Source: RGZA01 sp964568585 (GTDB taxonomy: Bacteria; Pseudomonadota; Alphaproteobacteria; UBA9219; RGZA01). Taken from it: 33,548 nucleotides of DNA. The position numbers and the translations under genes are program-made. A model generated the notes under the pieces. It worked only from the letters and a program-made list of their open reading frames with translations, made no database searches and was not told where the DNA came from. The DNA is taken from NCBI GenBank assembly GCA_964568585.1, contig CAZMQI010000021.1, forward strand, positions 1 to 33,548, in the 5' to 3' direction. This document shows, one piece after another, positions 8,474-17,236 of the stretch; positions within the stretch are counted from its first letter, which is position 1, and every line of letters begins with the position of its first letter.

Positions 8474-8825
8474 AAACCAATCCACAATCTCTAACTGCGA
8501 TGTTGGCTTATGGTTGTTTTCTCCCTGTCCTGCTTTGCAGGACATTATAATAACCCGCAAAGCGGGGCGGTACGCGCGTACTTAAATGTACGCTTGCGTT
8601 CCGGTTCTCGAAAAACACCCATAATCCTTAGCCGCAGCGAGATTTTGAACAGGTTTTAAGTCTTCCACTGAATATTATATATGTGGATAGCTTTATCCGC
8701 CACACCCATGACACCGCTTGGCCGCAATTTTTTGCTAAGGTGGTCTAGTCAAAGAGAGTGGGGCTTGCTATACAAAACACTCTTCTTTTCCCAACACGAA
8801 ATCTCCTAGGGGGAGTTTTAAGGTC
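8474..8825 (+). other. Intergenic region with several hairpins between ychF and the mlaC-like gene
   Basis: No gene is seen in these 352 bases. A perfect 8-base-pair hairpin, TGTCCTGC-TTT-GCAGGACA (8526-8544), is followed closely by CCCGC-AAA-GCGGG (8553-8565) and the palindrome GTACGCGCGTAC (8571-8582 region). None is followed by a T run, so they are poor textbook terminators, though the first could still end ychF transcription. At 8682-8701, TGTGGATAG and TTATCCGCC form an inverted pair that resembles degenerate DnaA boxes. The promoter of the downstream gene should lie in the right third. Confidence 0.5.
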
Positions 8826-9479
8826 ATGGCTGCACTAATATCACTAACGCGTAGAGCATTTTTTCTAACCTTAGTTGCAGCAGTGGTTGCAACTCTAACT
8901 TTTTCTGGCGAAGCTCGTGCTGATCAAGCTGATGCTGCCCGCAAGTTCATTCAAGGATTGGGTGACAAGGCAATTTCAACCTTGGCTGATAAAAGCGTAA
9001 CCCCGGAAGCTGCGGCAAAAACATTCCATAATATGTTGGTGAATGATTTTGATTTGGACTTGCTTGGCAAGTTCGCACTTGGCCCAACCACATGGAAGGC
9101 CGCATCCGCAGAACAACGCAGCAAATACTTGAAGCTGTTTGAAAAGCTGGTGGTACAAATTTATTCCGATCGTTTCAGCCTTTATAATGGTGAAACATGG
9201 AAAGTGACCGAAGCAAAGGTGGAAGATGACCGCGATACCTATGTTACTGGCCTTATCGTGAAGCCAAACGCATCCGCACCTCCCGTTAAGGTGGATTGGC
9301 GCGTACGCAATAAAGGCGGCCGCCAGCAGGTTATTGACGTGATTGTGGAAGGCGTGAGCATGACCGTGACCCAGCGTTCGGAATTTGCTGCCGTAATCCA
9401 AAAGAGCGGTGGTGACTTGGATGCGTTTATTAAAACCTTGCAAGAACGTACAACCGCACAAGCGCCAGAACCCAAGTAG
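8826..9479 (+). CDS. MlaC/Ttg2D-like phospholipid-binding ABC transporter substrate protein
   Basis: MlaC-type proteins carry phospholipids through the periplasm between outer-membrane and inner-membrane Mla complexes. The 217-residue product has a clear signal peptide (RR followed by a hydrophobic stretch at about 10-27 and a likely cleavage after GEARA near 32). The mature part carries features of the Tol_Tol_Ttg2 family: FDLDLLGKFALG, the WKAASAEQRSKYLKLFEKLVVQIYSDRF segment, and VDWRVRNKGGRQQVIDVIVEGVSM. A GGGGGAG ribosome binding site precedes the ATG. It stands alone here, with its own terminator and no permease or ATPase of an Mla system nearby. In many alphaproteobacteria this gene is instead linked to mlaA, which could lie elsewhere. 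The subfamily assignment is firm but the exact substrate is inferred. Confidence 0.87.
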   Translation: MAALISLTRRAFFLTLVAAVVATLTFSGEARADQADAARKFIQGLGDKAISTLADKSVTPEAAAKTFHNMLVNDFDLDLLGKFALGPTTWKAASAEQRSKYLKLFEKLVVQIYSDRFSLYNGETWKVTEAKVEDDRDTYVTGLIVKPNASAPPVKVDWRVRNKGGRQQVIDVIVEGVSMTVTQRSEFAAVIQKSGGDLDAFIKTLQERTTAQAPEPK

Positions 9480-9501
9480 TTCTGTCAGTTTTTTGAGTTT
9501 T

Positions 9502-9545
9502 AAGAGGGGCTGTCTGCTTCAAAAGCAGGCGGCCTCTTTTTTTTG
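9502..9545 (+). terminator. Rho-independent terminator after the mlaC-like gene
   Basis: An imperfect stem, AAGAGG...CTGCTT / AAGCAG...CCTCTT, with a short loop is followed by eight or more T residues. It lies 23 bases after the stop codon. Confidence 0.85.
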
Positions 9546-9565
9546 ATTTTTTTTATTATTCTTGT

Positions 9566-9595
9566 TTGACTCGTATCGGAAATGCTTGTTAGTCT
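9566..9595 (+). promoter_or_regulatory. Candidate sigma-70-type promoter of serC
   Basis: TTGACT (9566-9571) and TAGTCT (9590-9595) are separated by 18 bases and lie about 60 bases before the serC start codon, just after the upstream terminator. The -35 box is good and the -10 box is moderate. This is a match by eye only. Confidence 0.4.
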
Positions 9596-9652
9596 AGGAA
9601 TTGGGTCACATTCCCCCAACGGAATGCTTCTATTCTGGAAGGAATAGCCAAC

Positions 9653-10870
9653 ATGATTAACACGGCGAATACGAATACAATGACGAGTAATGTTTCTCAA
9701 CCAGCGCAAAAGCCCCAAAAAAAACCGGCGAACCCCGGATTTTCCTGTGGGCCTACTGCCAAGCGTCCGGGTTGGACATTCGATGCGATTAAAGGCGCCT
9801 TGTTAGGCCGCTCGCACCGCGCAAAAGAAGCGAAAGTTAAGCTGCAACAAATTATTGACCTGACGCGTGAAACGCTCGGTATTCCTGCAGATTATAAGAT
9901 TGGTATCACTGCTGGTTCCGATACCGGCGCTGTTGAGCTGGCGATGTGGAACCTTTTGGGCGCGCGCCCAGTTGATGTATTCGCATGGGAAGCATTCGGC
10001 AAAGACTGGGTTGTCGATATCATTGATGAACTGAAGATTCCAAATGCCCGCAAATTCGTGCCTGCTTATGGCCAGTTGCCGGATATGAAACAAGCAAACC
10101 CTGCACACGACATCGTGTTCACATGGAACGGTACAGCTTCTGGCGTTAAAGTTGCCAATGCTGACTGGATTAGTGACAGCCGTGAAGGGTTGACCATTTG
10201 CGATGCGACATCGGCGGTTTACGCTATGCCATTGCCATGGGATAAGCTCGACGTTGTGACATACTCTTGGCAAAAAGTGCTAGGCAGCGAAGCTGCGCAC
10301 GGCATGGTGGTGATGAGCCCACGTGCTATCAAGCGCCTTGAAAGCCATACGCCGACTTGGCCAATTCCAAAAATCTTCCGCATCACTAAGAAGGGCAAAG
10401 TCAACGAAGCCTTCTTTACCGGTGAAGTCATCAATACCCCATCGATGATGTGCGTAGAAGACGTGATTGACGCGCTGAACTGGGTTAAATCCATCGGCGG
10501 CGCAAAAGGCATGGTTGAACGCAACCAAGCTAATTATAAGGTTCTTGCTGACTGGATTGAACGCACCCCTTGGGTCGATTTCCTTGCACAAGATCCAGCA
10601 ACCCGTTCCACCACATCGGTATGTTTCGTATTTACCGATCCTGACTATCTGAAGTTGAACGAAGAAGGCCGTGCGGCTTTCGCAAAACGGATCAACAGCC
10701 TTTTGGAAAAAGAAGGCGCAGCTTTGGATGCAAACGCATATCGCGATGCCCCACCGGGTCTTCGCATTTGGGTTGGCAGCACTGTTGAAACATCAGACAT
10801 TCAGGCGTTGTTGCCATGGATTGACTGGGCATTCGCCACAGCCAAATCCGAGCTACGCGCTGCTGCATAA
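9653..10870 (+). CDS. serC: Phosphoserine transaminase
   Basis: SerC is the pyridoxal-phosphate enzyme that transfers an amino group from glutamate to 3-phosphohydroxypyruvate, the second step of serine synthesis. The 405-residue product is the longer form found in alphaproteobacteria, with FSCGPTAKRPGW near residue 30, GITAGSDTGAVELAMWN at about 84-100, and the PLP-binding lysine in YSWQKVLGSEAAHG (Lys at about 208). The first 25 residues are polar and low complexity. An AAGGA ribosome binding site lies upstream of the ATG at 9653. An in-frame ATG at 9680 (MTSNVSQ) is an alternative start. serA follows 82 bases downstream, so the two steps of the pathway are likely co-expressed. Confidence 0.96.
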   Translation: MINTANTNTMTSNVSQPAQKPQKKPANPGFSCGPTAKRPGWTFDAIKGALLGRSHRAKEAKVKLQQIIDLTRETLGIPADYKIGITAGSDTGAVELAMWNLLGARPVDVFAWEAFGKDWVVDIIDELKIPNARKFVPAYGQLPDMKQANPAHDIVFTWNGTASGVKVANADWISDSREGLTICDATSAVYAMPLPWDKLDVVTYSWQKVLGSEAAHGMVVMSPRAIKRLESHTPTWPIPKIFRITKKGKVNEAFFTGEVINTPSMMCVEDVIDALNWVKSIGGAKGMVERNQANYKVLADWIERTPWVDFLAQDPATRSTTSVCFVFTDPDYLKLNEEGRAAFAKRINSLLEKEGAALDANAYRDAPPGLRIWVGSTVETSDIQALLPWIDWAFATAKSELRAAA

Positions 10871-10952
10871 GGTTCCTGCCAGATAATCATCGGCAGCTAA
10901 CCGTCTTTCTAAAAATTTCCAAATAATATCTACAATCATAAAAGGTGTCCTC

Positions 10953-12542
10953 ATGGCTAAACCAAAAGTGCTTATTTCTGACGAACTATCCCCACGCGCC
11001 GTTGAAATTTTCAAGGAACGCGGCGTTGACGTTGATGTAAAAACCGGCTTGAAGCCGGATGAACTGGATAAAATCATCAACCAGTATGATGGCTTGGCCA
11101 TTCGCTCTGCTACCAAGGTAACCAAGGGTATTCTGGCAACCGCCAGCCGTTTGAAGGTGGTTGGCCGTGCAGGCATCGGCGTTGATAATGTGGATATTCC
11201 AGAAGCCACGGGTCGTGGCGTGGTGGTTATGAACACCCCGTTCGGTAATTCCATCACCACAGCAGAACACGCGATTGCGATGATGTTCGCCTTGGCGCGT
11301 GAATTGCCAGCAGCCAATGCATCGACCCATGCAGGTAAGTGGGAAAAGAACCGCTTTATGGGCGTTGAATTATTCGGCAAGACCCTTGGCGTGATTGGTT
11401 GCGGTAATATCGGTTCCATTGTTGCCGATCGCGGTGTTGGCTTGAAGATGAAGGTTATCGCGTTCGATCCTTATTTATCCGAAGAACGCGCACGTGATTT
11501 GGGCGTTGAAAAGGTCGAGCTGGATGGATTGTTTGCACGTGCAGATTTCATCACGTTGCACACCCCACTGACCGAATCCACCAAGAATATCATTGATGCG
11601 AAGTCGCTGGCGAAGTGCAAAAAAGGCATTCGCATTATCAACTGCGCGCGTGGCGGTTTGGTGAACGAAGCCGACCTTAAGGCTGCAATCGATAGCGGCC
11701 ATTGTGCAGGCGCGGCACTGGACGTGTTTCCAGTTGAACCTGCCAAGGAAAATATCTTCTTTGGCAATGAAAAGGTGATTTGCACCCCGCATCTTGGCGC
11801 ATCGACGACCGAAGCACAGGAAAATGTGGCGCTGCAAATTGCAGAACAAATGTCCGATTATTTGGTAAGCGGCGCAGTTGTGAACGCGCTCAACATGCCA
11901 TCGCTATCGGCAGAAGACGCGGTTAAGTTGCGCCCCTATATGCGTCTTGCCGAATTCCTTGGAAGCTATTGTGGTCAAGTGATTGATACTGGCATCAAGG
12001 AAATTGCGATTGACTATGAAGGTCATGCGGCAGGCCTGAATACCAAGCCAATGACTGCGCTTATCCTTATGTCCATCCTGCGTCCACAATTGGATAGCGT
12101 GAACATGATTAATGCGCCGGTGATTGCACGCGAACGCAATATTCAAATTTCTGAAACCAAGCGTGAAGTGAACCGCGATTACCCGACCTTGCTGCGTATC
12201 ACACTTAAGACCGAACAGGGTGCGTATAAGATTGCCGGTTCATTGATTGGCGCGGAACGTCCACGTATTGTTGCGCTGGGCGATTTCAACGTGGAAGTCG
12301 AACCATCGCCTTATATGCTTTACGTCCGTAACGAGGATAAGCCAGGTCTGATTGGCCGTTTGGGAACATTCCTTGGTGATAACAAGATTAATATCGCGAA
12401 CTTCAACCTTGGCCGTACAGGCGATCAGGCATTGGCGTTGGTATCGGTTGACCAAGCCGTTGGCCCTGAATTGATTGAAAAAATCGGCAAGTTGCAGGGT
12501 GTGTTGAAGGCCCGTGAGCTGAAATTCGCGATTACCAAGTAA
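10953..12542 (+). CDS. serA: D-3-phosphoglycerate dehydrogenase
   Basis: SerA oxidises 3-phosphoglycerate to 3-phosphohydroxypyruvate with NAD, the first and committed step of serine synthesis. The 529-residue protein is the long three-domain type. The catalytic/NAD domain spans about 1-310, with GRAGIGVDNVDI at 71-82, the Rossmann motif GVIGCGNIG at 146-154, NCARGGLVNE and PHLGASTTEAQ. An intervening domain (about 320-450) follows, then a C-terminal ACT domain from about 455 (YMLYVRNEDKPGLIGRLGTFLG) that usually mediates feedback by serine. An AAGGTG ribosome binding site precedes the ATG. It follows serC and ends at a strong terminator at 12582-12612. Confidence 0.97.
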   Translation: MAKPKVLISDELSPRAVEIFKERGVDVDVKTGLKPDELDKIINQYDGLAIRSATKVTKGILATASRLKVVGRAGIGVDNVDIPEATGRGVVVMNTPFGNSITTAEHAIAMMFALARELPAANASTHAGKWEKNRFMGVELFGKTLGVIGCGNIGSIVADRGVGLKMKVIAFDPYLSEERARDLGVEKVELDGLFARADFITLHTPLTESTKNIIDAKSLAKCKKGIRIINCARGGLVNEADLKAAIDSGHCAGAALDVFPVEPAKENIFFGNEKVICTPHLGASTTEAQENVALQIAEQMSDYLVSGAVVNALNMPSLSAEDAVKLRPYMRLAEFLGSYCGQVIDTGIKEIAIDYEGHAAGLNTKPMTALILMSILRPQLDSVNMINAPVIARERNIQISETKREVNRDYPTLLRITLKTEQGAYKIAGSLIGAERPRIVALGDFNVEVEPSPYMLYVRNEDKPGLIGRLGTFLGDNKINIANFNLGRTGDQALALVSVDQAVGPELIEKIGKLQGVLKARELKFAITK

Positions 12543-12581
12543 CCATCACGACTGATTTGGGTCGCGCCTAGACACGAATCC

Positions 12582-12612
12582 AAAAATCCCGCACCCTAAT
12601 TGCGGGATTTTT
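12582..12612 (+). terminator. Rho-independent terminator after serA
   Basis: AAAAATCCCGCA and TGCGGGATTTTT form a perfect 12-base-pair stem around a 7-base loop, with the T run inside the distal arm. It lies 40 bases after the serA stop. Because the A-rich proximal arm mirrors the T run, it could act on both strands. Confidence 0.92.
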
Positions 12613-12617
12613 GATTC

Positions 12618-13061
12618 ATGGTGTGTTCTTCAGGGTGTGATGTGACGACGACAGCGTTAGATAAACTCAGCAAGGTATTGGCATTGGCCGATAGCGGCCA
12701 TGATGGCGAAGCTATGGCAGCATTGCGTGCTGCGCGTACCATGTTGCATGGCGATGGCCTCAACCTTTCTCATGTATTGCAGACAGTGATTACTGAACGC
12801 CGCAATGACGTGGTGCAAGTAAGGGGCGGTGTGGTGACTTCCCTACAAAAAGAAGTCGTACAATTACAATTCCAGTTGGCCAAGGTGCAGCGCGATTTAC
12901 GCGAGCAGCAGGCAGAAACCCAGCATTGGAAAAAGATAGCCGAGGATGGCAACCGCAAGCTCAAGAACCTGTCGGTGGACGCAGGCTTACGCCAGCGCCG
13001 TCTGGCGGAAGCTGCCAGGCATTTGGCCGAGATTGCAAAAGGGCTGGAAGAACAAGGTTAA
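12618..13061 (+). CDS. DUF2786-like N-terminus with coiled coil, function unknown
   Basis: The 147-residue product has two visible parts. The first (about 10-60), with LDKLSKVLALADSGHDGEAMAALRAARTML, resembles the DUF2786 helical segment, in which a short helical repeat precedes other domains. The second (about 75-147) is a long charged helix with heptad-like spacing (LQKEVVQLQFQLAKVQRDLREQ), predicted coiled coil. There is no signal peptide and no membrane segment, so it should be cytoplasmic. The annotated ATG is only 6 bases after the serA terminator arm. An in-frame GTG at 12642, giving MTTTALDKL, is an equally plausible start and would leave room for a ribosome binding site. The function is not recognised. 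Confidence 0.75.
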   Translation: MVCSSGCDVTTTALDKLSKVLALADSGHDGEAMAALRAARTMLHGDGLNLSHVLQTVITERRNDVVQVRGGVVTSLQKEVVQLQFQLAKVQRDLREQQAETQHWKKIAEDGNRKLKNLSVDAGLRQRRLAEAARHLAEIAKGLEEQG

Positions 13062-13188
13062 AGAGTGATAACGCGCCTCTATCCCATTGCAAAGTAAGGG
13101 AACCAATTGTGTCAAAATTAGTTATTTCAAATTTGTTAATAGTTTAAAAATATACTGGTTTTATTGAAGTTTCTCTTTTGAACAGGTT

Positions 13189-13584
13189 ATGGAAATGAAG
13201 CGCTTATCCGGTTTTTTTGTTGCTGCAATGTTGGTGCTTGGCATCACATGTGGCGCTTCAGCATTCGCGCAAAATACAGCTGCGCCGCCAACCAATACAA
13301 CTGCACCGGCTGCTACGACGCCAACATGTGCGCTTGATGAATTCCCGTCGACCGAGAATGGCTCAACGACCTGTAAGAAGGTTCCGGCCTGCAAGAATAA
13401 AGGTGAAGTGATTTCATTTGATAGCGCCACGCAAAAATTTGTATGCAGGAAGATTCTCGAATGCGATCCAAAACGCCAACAGGCAGCTTACATCAATGGC
13501 AAAAACGTATGCATTGATATCCCGAATTGCGAAGCGCGCGGGTTAACCTACGCATTCGACGGAACCAAGATGATCTGCAAATAA
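13189..13584 (+). CDS. Secreted cysteine-repeat protein, function unknown
   Basis: The 131-residue product starts with a classical signal peptide (KRLSGFFVAAMLVLGITCGASAFAQ, cleavage expected after AFA near residue 27). A Thr/Ala/Pro linker (about 29-45) is followed by a cysteine-rich mature part. That part is built from a repeated unit in which two cysteines are five residues apart: C-KKVPA-C, C-RKILE-C and C-IDIPN-C, each followed by 14-17 residues ending in an aromatic or Lys-rich turn. A single cysteine stands at each end. Eight cysteines in the mature part suggest four disulfides formed in the periplasm. A second ATG at 13195 is an alternative start. I do not recognise the family. The gene ends at a bidirectional terminator shared with gap. 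Confidence 0.78.
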   Translation: MEMKRLSGFFVAAMLVLGITCGASAFAQNTAAPPTNTTAPAATTPTCALDEFPSTENGSTTCKKVPACKNKGEVISFDSATQKFVCRKILECDPKRQQAAYINGKNVCIDIPNCEARGLTYAFDGTKMICK

Positions 13585-13603
13585 GCAGAACGTTCAAATA
13601 ATA

Positions 13604-13636
13604 AAAAAAGCCGCCTAGCAATAGGCGGCTTTTTTG
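13604..13636. terminator. Bidirectional terminator between the cysteine-repeat gene and gap
   Basis: AAAAAAGCCGCCTA and TAGGCGGCTTTTTT form a perfect stem with a short loop. It has a T run on both strands and lies between two convergent genes, 20 bases after one stop and 17 before the other. Confidence 0.93.
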
Positions 13637-13652
13637 TTAAGCGAGATAGATT

Positions 13653-14660
13653 TTATCCGACTTTATGCATCGCAACAGCGGTATCGGCCATGCGGTTGGA
13701 GAAGCCCCATTCATTGTCGTACCAGGTAAGGATACGCACCAGATTGCCTTCAATCACCTTGGTTTCATGCAAGGCAAAGGTGGAGGAGTGTGGGTCATGG
13801 TTGAAGTCAGTTGATACCAACGGAACATCGTAGGTCGCCAAAATGCCCTTCAGGCTGCCAGCAGCTGCTTTGGAGATGGCGGCATTTACTTCTTCAACGG
13901 TGGTGTTCTTCTTGGTGATGAACTTGAAATCCACAACCGATACGTTAGCGGTCGGCACACGGATGGATGTGCCATCCAGCTTGCCTTTCAGTTCCGGCAA
14001 TACTTTGCCAACTGCTTTAGCTGCACCGGTTGAGGTTGGGATCATGTTCAAGGCAGCTGCGCGCGCGCGCGCATAATCCTTGTGCATCGTATCCACCGTG
14101 CGTTGATCACCAGTATAAGAGTGGATGGTGGTCATGAAGCCTTTTTCAATGCCGATTGCTTGATGCAATACATGCACAACCGGCGCAAGGCAATTGGTGG
14201 TGCAAGATGCATTCGATACAACTGTGTGTTCTGGCTTCAGCAAATGATGGTTCACGCCATATACCACGGTGATATCTTCTTCTTCCGCTGGGGCTGAAAT
14301 CAGCACTTTCTTTGCGCCTGCCGCTATGTGTTTGGCAGCGTCAGCGCGTTTGGTGAAAATGCCGGAGCATTCCAGCGCAATATCGATCTTATGGTCTTTC
14401 CAAGGCAGAGCGGCTGGGTCTTTTACATTCAGAACCTTCACTGGCTTGCCATTCACGGTCATCACATCACCCGCGACGGTTACTTCACCGGGGAAGCGAC
14501 CATGCACGGAATCATATTTCAAAAGATGGGCGTTGGTTTGTGCATCTGCCAAATCGTTGATCGCAACGACTTCAATATCGGTGCGACCCGATTCAAAAAT
14601 TGCACGAAATACCAAACGGCCAATGCGGCCAAAGCCATTAATCGCTACGCGAACGGTCAT
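13653..14660 (-). CDS. gap: Glyceraldehyde-3-phosphate dehydrogenase, type I
   Basis: The enzyme oxidises and phosphorylates glyceraldehyde 3-phosphate to 1,3-bisphosphoglycerate with NAD(P). The 335-residue product has the nucleotide-binding start VRVAINGFGRIGR, the active-site motif SNASCTTNCLAP with catalytic cysteine at 153, the following histidine in HSYTGDQRTVD, and the C-terminal WYDNEWGFSNRM. Asn-Asp at 35-36 follows the second beta strand, where the residue type influences NAD preference. The gene lies 40 bases downstream of tkt on the same strand. A tkt-gap pair is a known arrangement in alphaproteobacteria, so both are probably on one transcript ending at the shared terminator. Confidence 0.97.
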   Translation of the reverse strand: MTVRVAINGFGRIGRLVFRAIFESGRTDIEVVAINDLADAQTNAHLLKYDSVHGRFPGEVTVAGDVMTVNGKPVKVLNVKDPAALPWKDHKIDIALECSGIFTKRADAAKHIAAGAKKVLISAPAEEEDITVVYGVNHHLLKPEHTVVSNASCTTNCLAPVVHVLHQAIGIEKGFMTTIHSYTGDQRTVDTMHKDYARARAAALNMIPTSTGAAKAVGKVLPELKGKLDGTSIRVPTANVSVVDFKFITKKNTTVEEVNAAISKAAAGSLKGILATYDVPLVSTDFNHDPHSSTFALHETKVIEGNLVRILTWYDNEWGFSNRMADTAVAMHKVG

Positions 14661-14700
14661 ACCAGTTATTCCTTAAAGCTTGGGTTGTAGATTTGAACGG

Positions 14701-16713
14701 CTATTTAAGCAAAGTATGGGCCGTTGTGACAATAGCATCATCGGTAATGCCGAAATGCTTATACAACTGGGGCGCCGGCGCTGACTCCCCGAAGCTGCTC
14801 ATGCCAATAAAGGCATCTTGCGGGCGGAGATATCTGTCCCAGCTCATACGGATGCCTGCTTCAATCGCGATGCGTGGTGCGGTGCCAAGAACGGAATTGC
14901 GATAGGCTTCGGATTGTTGATTGAACAGTTCCATGCATGGCATGGAAACAACAACTGCCGATATGCCAGCAGCTTTAAGTTTTTCATACGCATCAACTGC
15001 AATCGAAAGTTCCGAACCGGTTGAAATAAGTGTGATTTGGCGTTTAGCAGTATCGCCACATAATACATACCCGCCCTTAGCCGACAGGTTTTCATCGCCA
15101 GCTTCGCTGCGTAAGGTCGGCAAGTTTTGGCGGCATAGCGCCAGAAGTGATGGGCCCGTTTTGTGTGCGAGTGCAAGTTCCCAGCATTCTGCTGTTTCAA
15201 TGCTATCGCAAGGGCGCATCACGAGCAGATTAGGGATAGCGCGCAGCGATGATAGATGTTCAACCGGTTGATGGGTGGGGCCGTCTTCACCCAAACCAAT
15301 ACTGTCATGCGTCATAATATGAATGACTTGCTGCTTCATCAACGCGCCAAGACGAATGGCGGGGCGTGAATAATCAGCGAATTGCAGGAAGGTGCCGCTG
15401 TAAGGAATGATGCCACCATGCAATGCAAGGCCATTCATCGCCGCAGCCATACCGTGTTCGCGTACACCATAATGGATATAACGGCCCTTGAAATCCGGCA
15501 TAATATTGCCAAAGCCTTTGACATAGGTGTTTACAGAACCCGTTAAATCGGCAGAACCGCCAATCAGTTCCGGTACGTTTGGCAGTAAACTTTCCAACGT
15601 ATTGCCGGAGCAAACGCGTGTGGCAAGTTTTGGTTTTTCCTGTTTTGCTTTTGCTTTGAACGCTTTCAATGCGTCTTTCGCAGCGATGCTGATATCACCT
15701 TTAATGGCGGTATCGAATGCTGCGCGGTTGGCGGATGCCTGATGGCGCTTCGTCCATGCTTGGTATTCGGCTTGCGAACGTGTGCCAAAGCTGCGCCATG
15801 CAGCCAATACATCGTCAGGAATAACGAAAGCAGGGGATGACCAGCCGAGCTTTTCACGTGTGCCAGCAATTTCTTCTGCGCCAAGGGGTGAACCATGCAC
15901 GCTGTGCGTGCCAGCTTTTTTCGGTGCGCCAAAGCCGATGATGGTACGACATGAAATAATAGTCGGGCGTGGGTCGCGATGGGCTGCGGAGATTGCTGCT
16001 TCAATGGCAGCATGGTCATGCCCATCGCAACGCAAGGTTTGCCAGCCATAGGCTTCAAAGCGCTTGGCGGTGTCTTCGGTGAAGGCGAGGGATGTCGCGC
16101 CATCAATGGAGATAAGGTTATCGTCATACAGGCAAATAAGCTTGCCCAGCTTGAAATGGCCAGCCATTGCGCCAGCTTCGTGGCTGATGCCTTCCATCAA
16201 ATCGCCATCGCCTAACATGACATATGTAGTGTGATTGACCAACTCGTCACCGAAACGCGCATTCATCAAACGTTCTGCAAGTGCATAGCCAACGGAAGTC
16301 GCGATACCTTGGCCAAGTGGGCCCGTAGTCATTTCAATGCCAGCGCTTGGCATCACTTCGGGGTGGCCAGCGGTGATGGCGTGCAACTGACGGAAATTTT
16401 TCAATTCCTCAATCGTCATTTTTTCATAACCCGTGAGATAGTTCACGGCGTACAACAACATGGAACCATGACCACCTGACAAAATAAAACGGTCACGGTC
16501 AGGCCATGTAGGATCTTTTGGATTAAACTTTAAAAATTTACCCCACAACACTGCGGCGACATCGGCCATGCCCATGGGCATGCCCGGGTGACCGGATTTT
16601 GCGGCTTCAACGGCATCCATCGCCAGAACGCGGATGGCATTCGCAAGTGTGCTAAGAGCGGGGGAGTTCGCCGGATTTTGTGACATGTCTTTTGGGGCTG
16701 TGTTGTTTTGCAT
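14701..16713 (-). CDS. tkt: Transketolase
   Basis: Transketolase moves two-carbon units between sugar phosphates in the pentose phosphate pathway, using thiamine diphosphate. The 670-residue product is full length. It has SGHPGMPMGMAD at about 40-51, FILSGGHGSMLLYA, GPLGQGIATSVGYALAE, and the thiamine diphosphate motif GDGDLMEGISHEA starting at 168. The pyrimidine-domain segments YIHYGVREHGMAAAMNG and THDSIGLGEDGPTHQPVEHL follow. The ATG at 16713 and an in-frame ATG nine codons later (MSQNPANS) are both possible starts, and neither has a strong ribosome binding site. It is followed at 40 bases by gap and lies just left of the tRNA-Ser gene. Confidence 0.97.
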   Translation of the reverse strand: MQNNTAPKDMSQNPANSPALSTLANAIRVLAMDAVEAAKSGHPGMPMGMADVAAVLWGKFLKFNPKDPTWPDRDRFILSGGHGSMLLYAVNYLTGYEKMTIEELKNFRQLHAITAGHPEVMPSAGIEMTTGPLGQGIATSVGYALAERLMNARFGDELVNHTTYVMLGDGDLMEGISHEAGAMAGHFKLGKLICLYDDNLISIDGATSLAFTEDTAKRFEAYGWQTLRCDGHDHAAIEAAISAAHRDPRPTIISCRTIIGFGAPKKAGTHSVHGSPLGAEEIAGTREKLGWSSPAFVIPDDVLAAWRSFGTRSQAEYQAWTKRHQASANRAAFDTAIKGDISIAAKDALKAFKAKAKQEKPKLATRVCSGNTLESLLPNVPELIGGSADLTGSVNTYVKGFGNIMPDFKGRYIHYGVREHGMAAAMNGLALHGGIIPYSGTFLQFADYSRPAIRLGALMKQQVIHIMTHDSIGLGEDGPTHQPVEHLSSLRAIPNLLVMRPCDSIETAECWELALAHKTGPSLLALCRQNLPTLRSEAGDENLSAKGGYVLCGDTAKRQITLISTGSELSIAVDAYEKLKAAGISAVVVSMPCMELFNQQSEAYRNSVLGTAPRIAIEAGIRMSWDRYLRPQDAFIGMSSFGESAPAPQLYKHFGITDDAIVTTAHTLLK

Positions 16714-16879
16714 GCATTCTTTTTAGCATGCGAAACCGCTTTGACAAGAGCTGCTATGTCGGGCCCAAAGGCCCATATAAAACGGCTCGAAATAAGGGTT
16801 TTGTTGCACGCCATATTCTGCTAACAAAGTGCCTTCCAAAGACGAAGGACAAATAATATTGTCCCTAGGCAATAGTTAC

Positions 16880-16969
16880 GGAGGGGTGGCCGAGTGGTTG
16901 AAGGCGCACGCCTGGAAAGTGTGTAAACGGGAAACTGTTTCGTGAGTTCGAATCTCATCCCCTCCGCCA
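16880..16969 (+). tRNA. tRNA-Ser (anticodon GGA)
   Basis: The gene folds into a class II tRNA. The acceptor stem is GGAGGGG / CCCCTCC, the D arm is GCCGAGTGGTTGAAGGC, and a five-pair anticodon stem surrounds the loop CTGGAAA (anticodon GGA). A long variable arm (AACGGGAAACTGTTTC) and the T arm GTGAG-TTCGAAT-CTCAT complete it. The discriminator G and an encoded CCA (16967-16969) finish the gene. It marks the left border of the island. I could not find a second copy of its 3' end in the window. Confidence 0.96.
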
Positions 16970-17236
16970 GTTAGTCTGCTCATCAGAGAGTGGACGACTT
17001 TTTCGGGCGATAATATCGCCCATTACGCGGCATTGTCGTGATTTCAAATTCTCCGCTAGCCGAAGGATTTTCAAAATTTGGCAAAAATTTTGAAAACTGT
17101 AGCGCTTCTCTCCGAGGCCCAAAACGGCGGACGACTTTTTTGATAGAGGATGTTACTACTTGTGCTAGCAGAAAAATATCATGGCCAACAATTTTCTTTA
17201 GCTACTTTGAAATCCTTGTTATGAAAGGTTGAAGCA
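16970..17236 (+). other. Spacer between tRNA-Ser and the island with short repeats
   Basis: No convincing gene is seen here. A perfect hairpin GGGCGAT-AAT-ATCGCCC lies at 17005-17021. The 12-mer GGACGACTTTTT occurs twice in the same orientation, at 16992-17003 and 17129-17140. The AT content rises sharply from about 17040. A short direct repeat at a tRNA gene is the kind of scar left by integration, but its length is too small to be conclusive. Confidence 0.45.
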
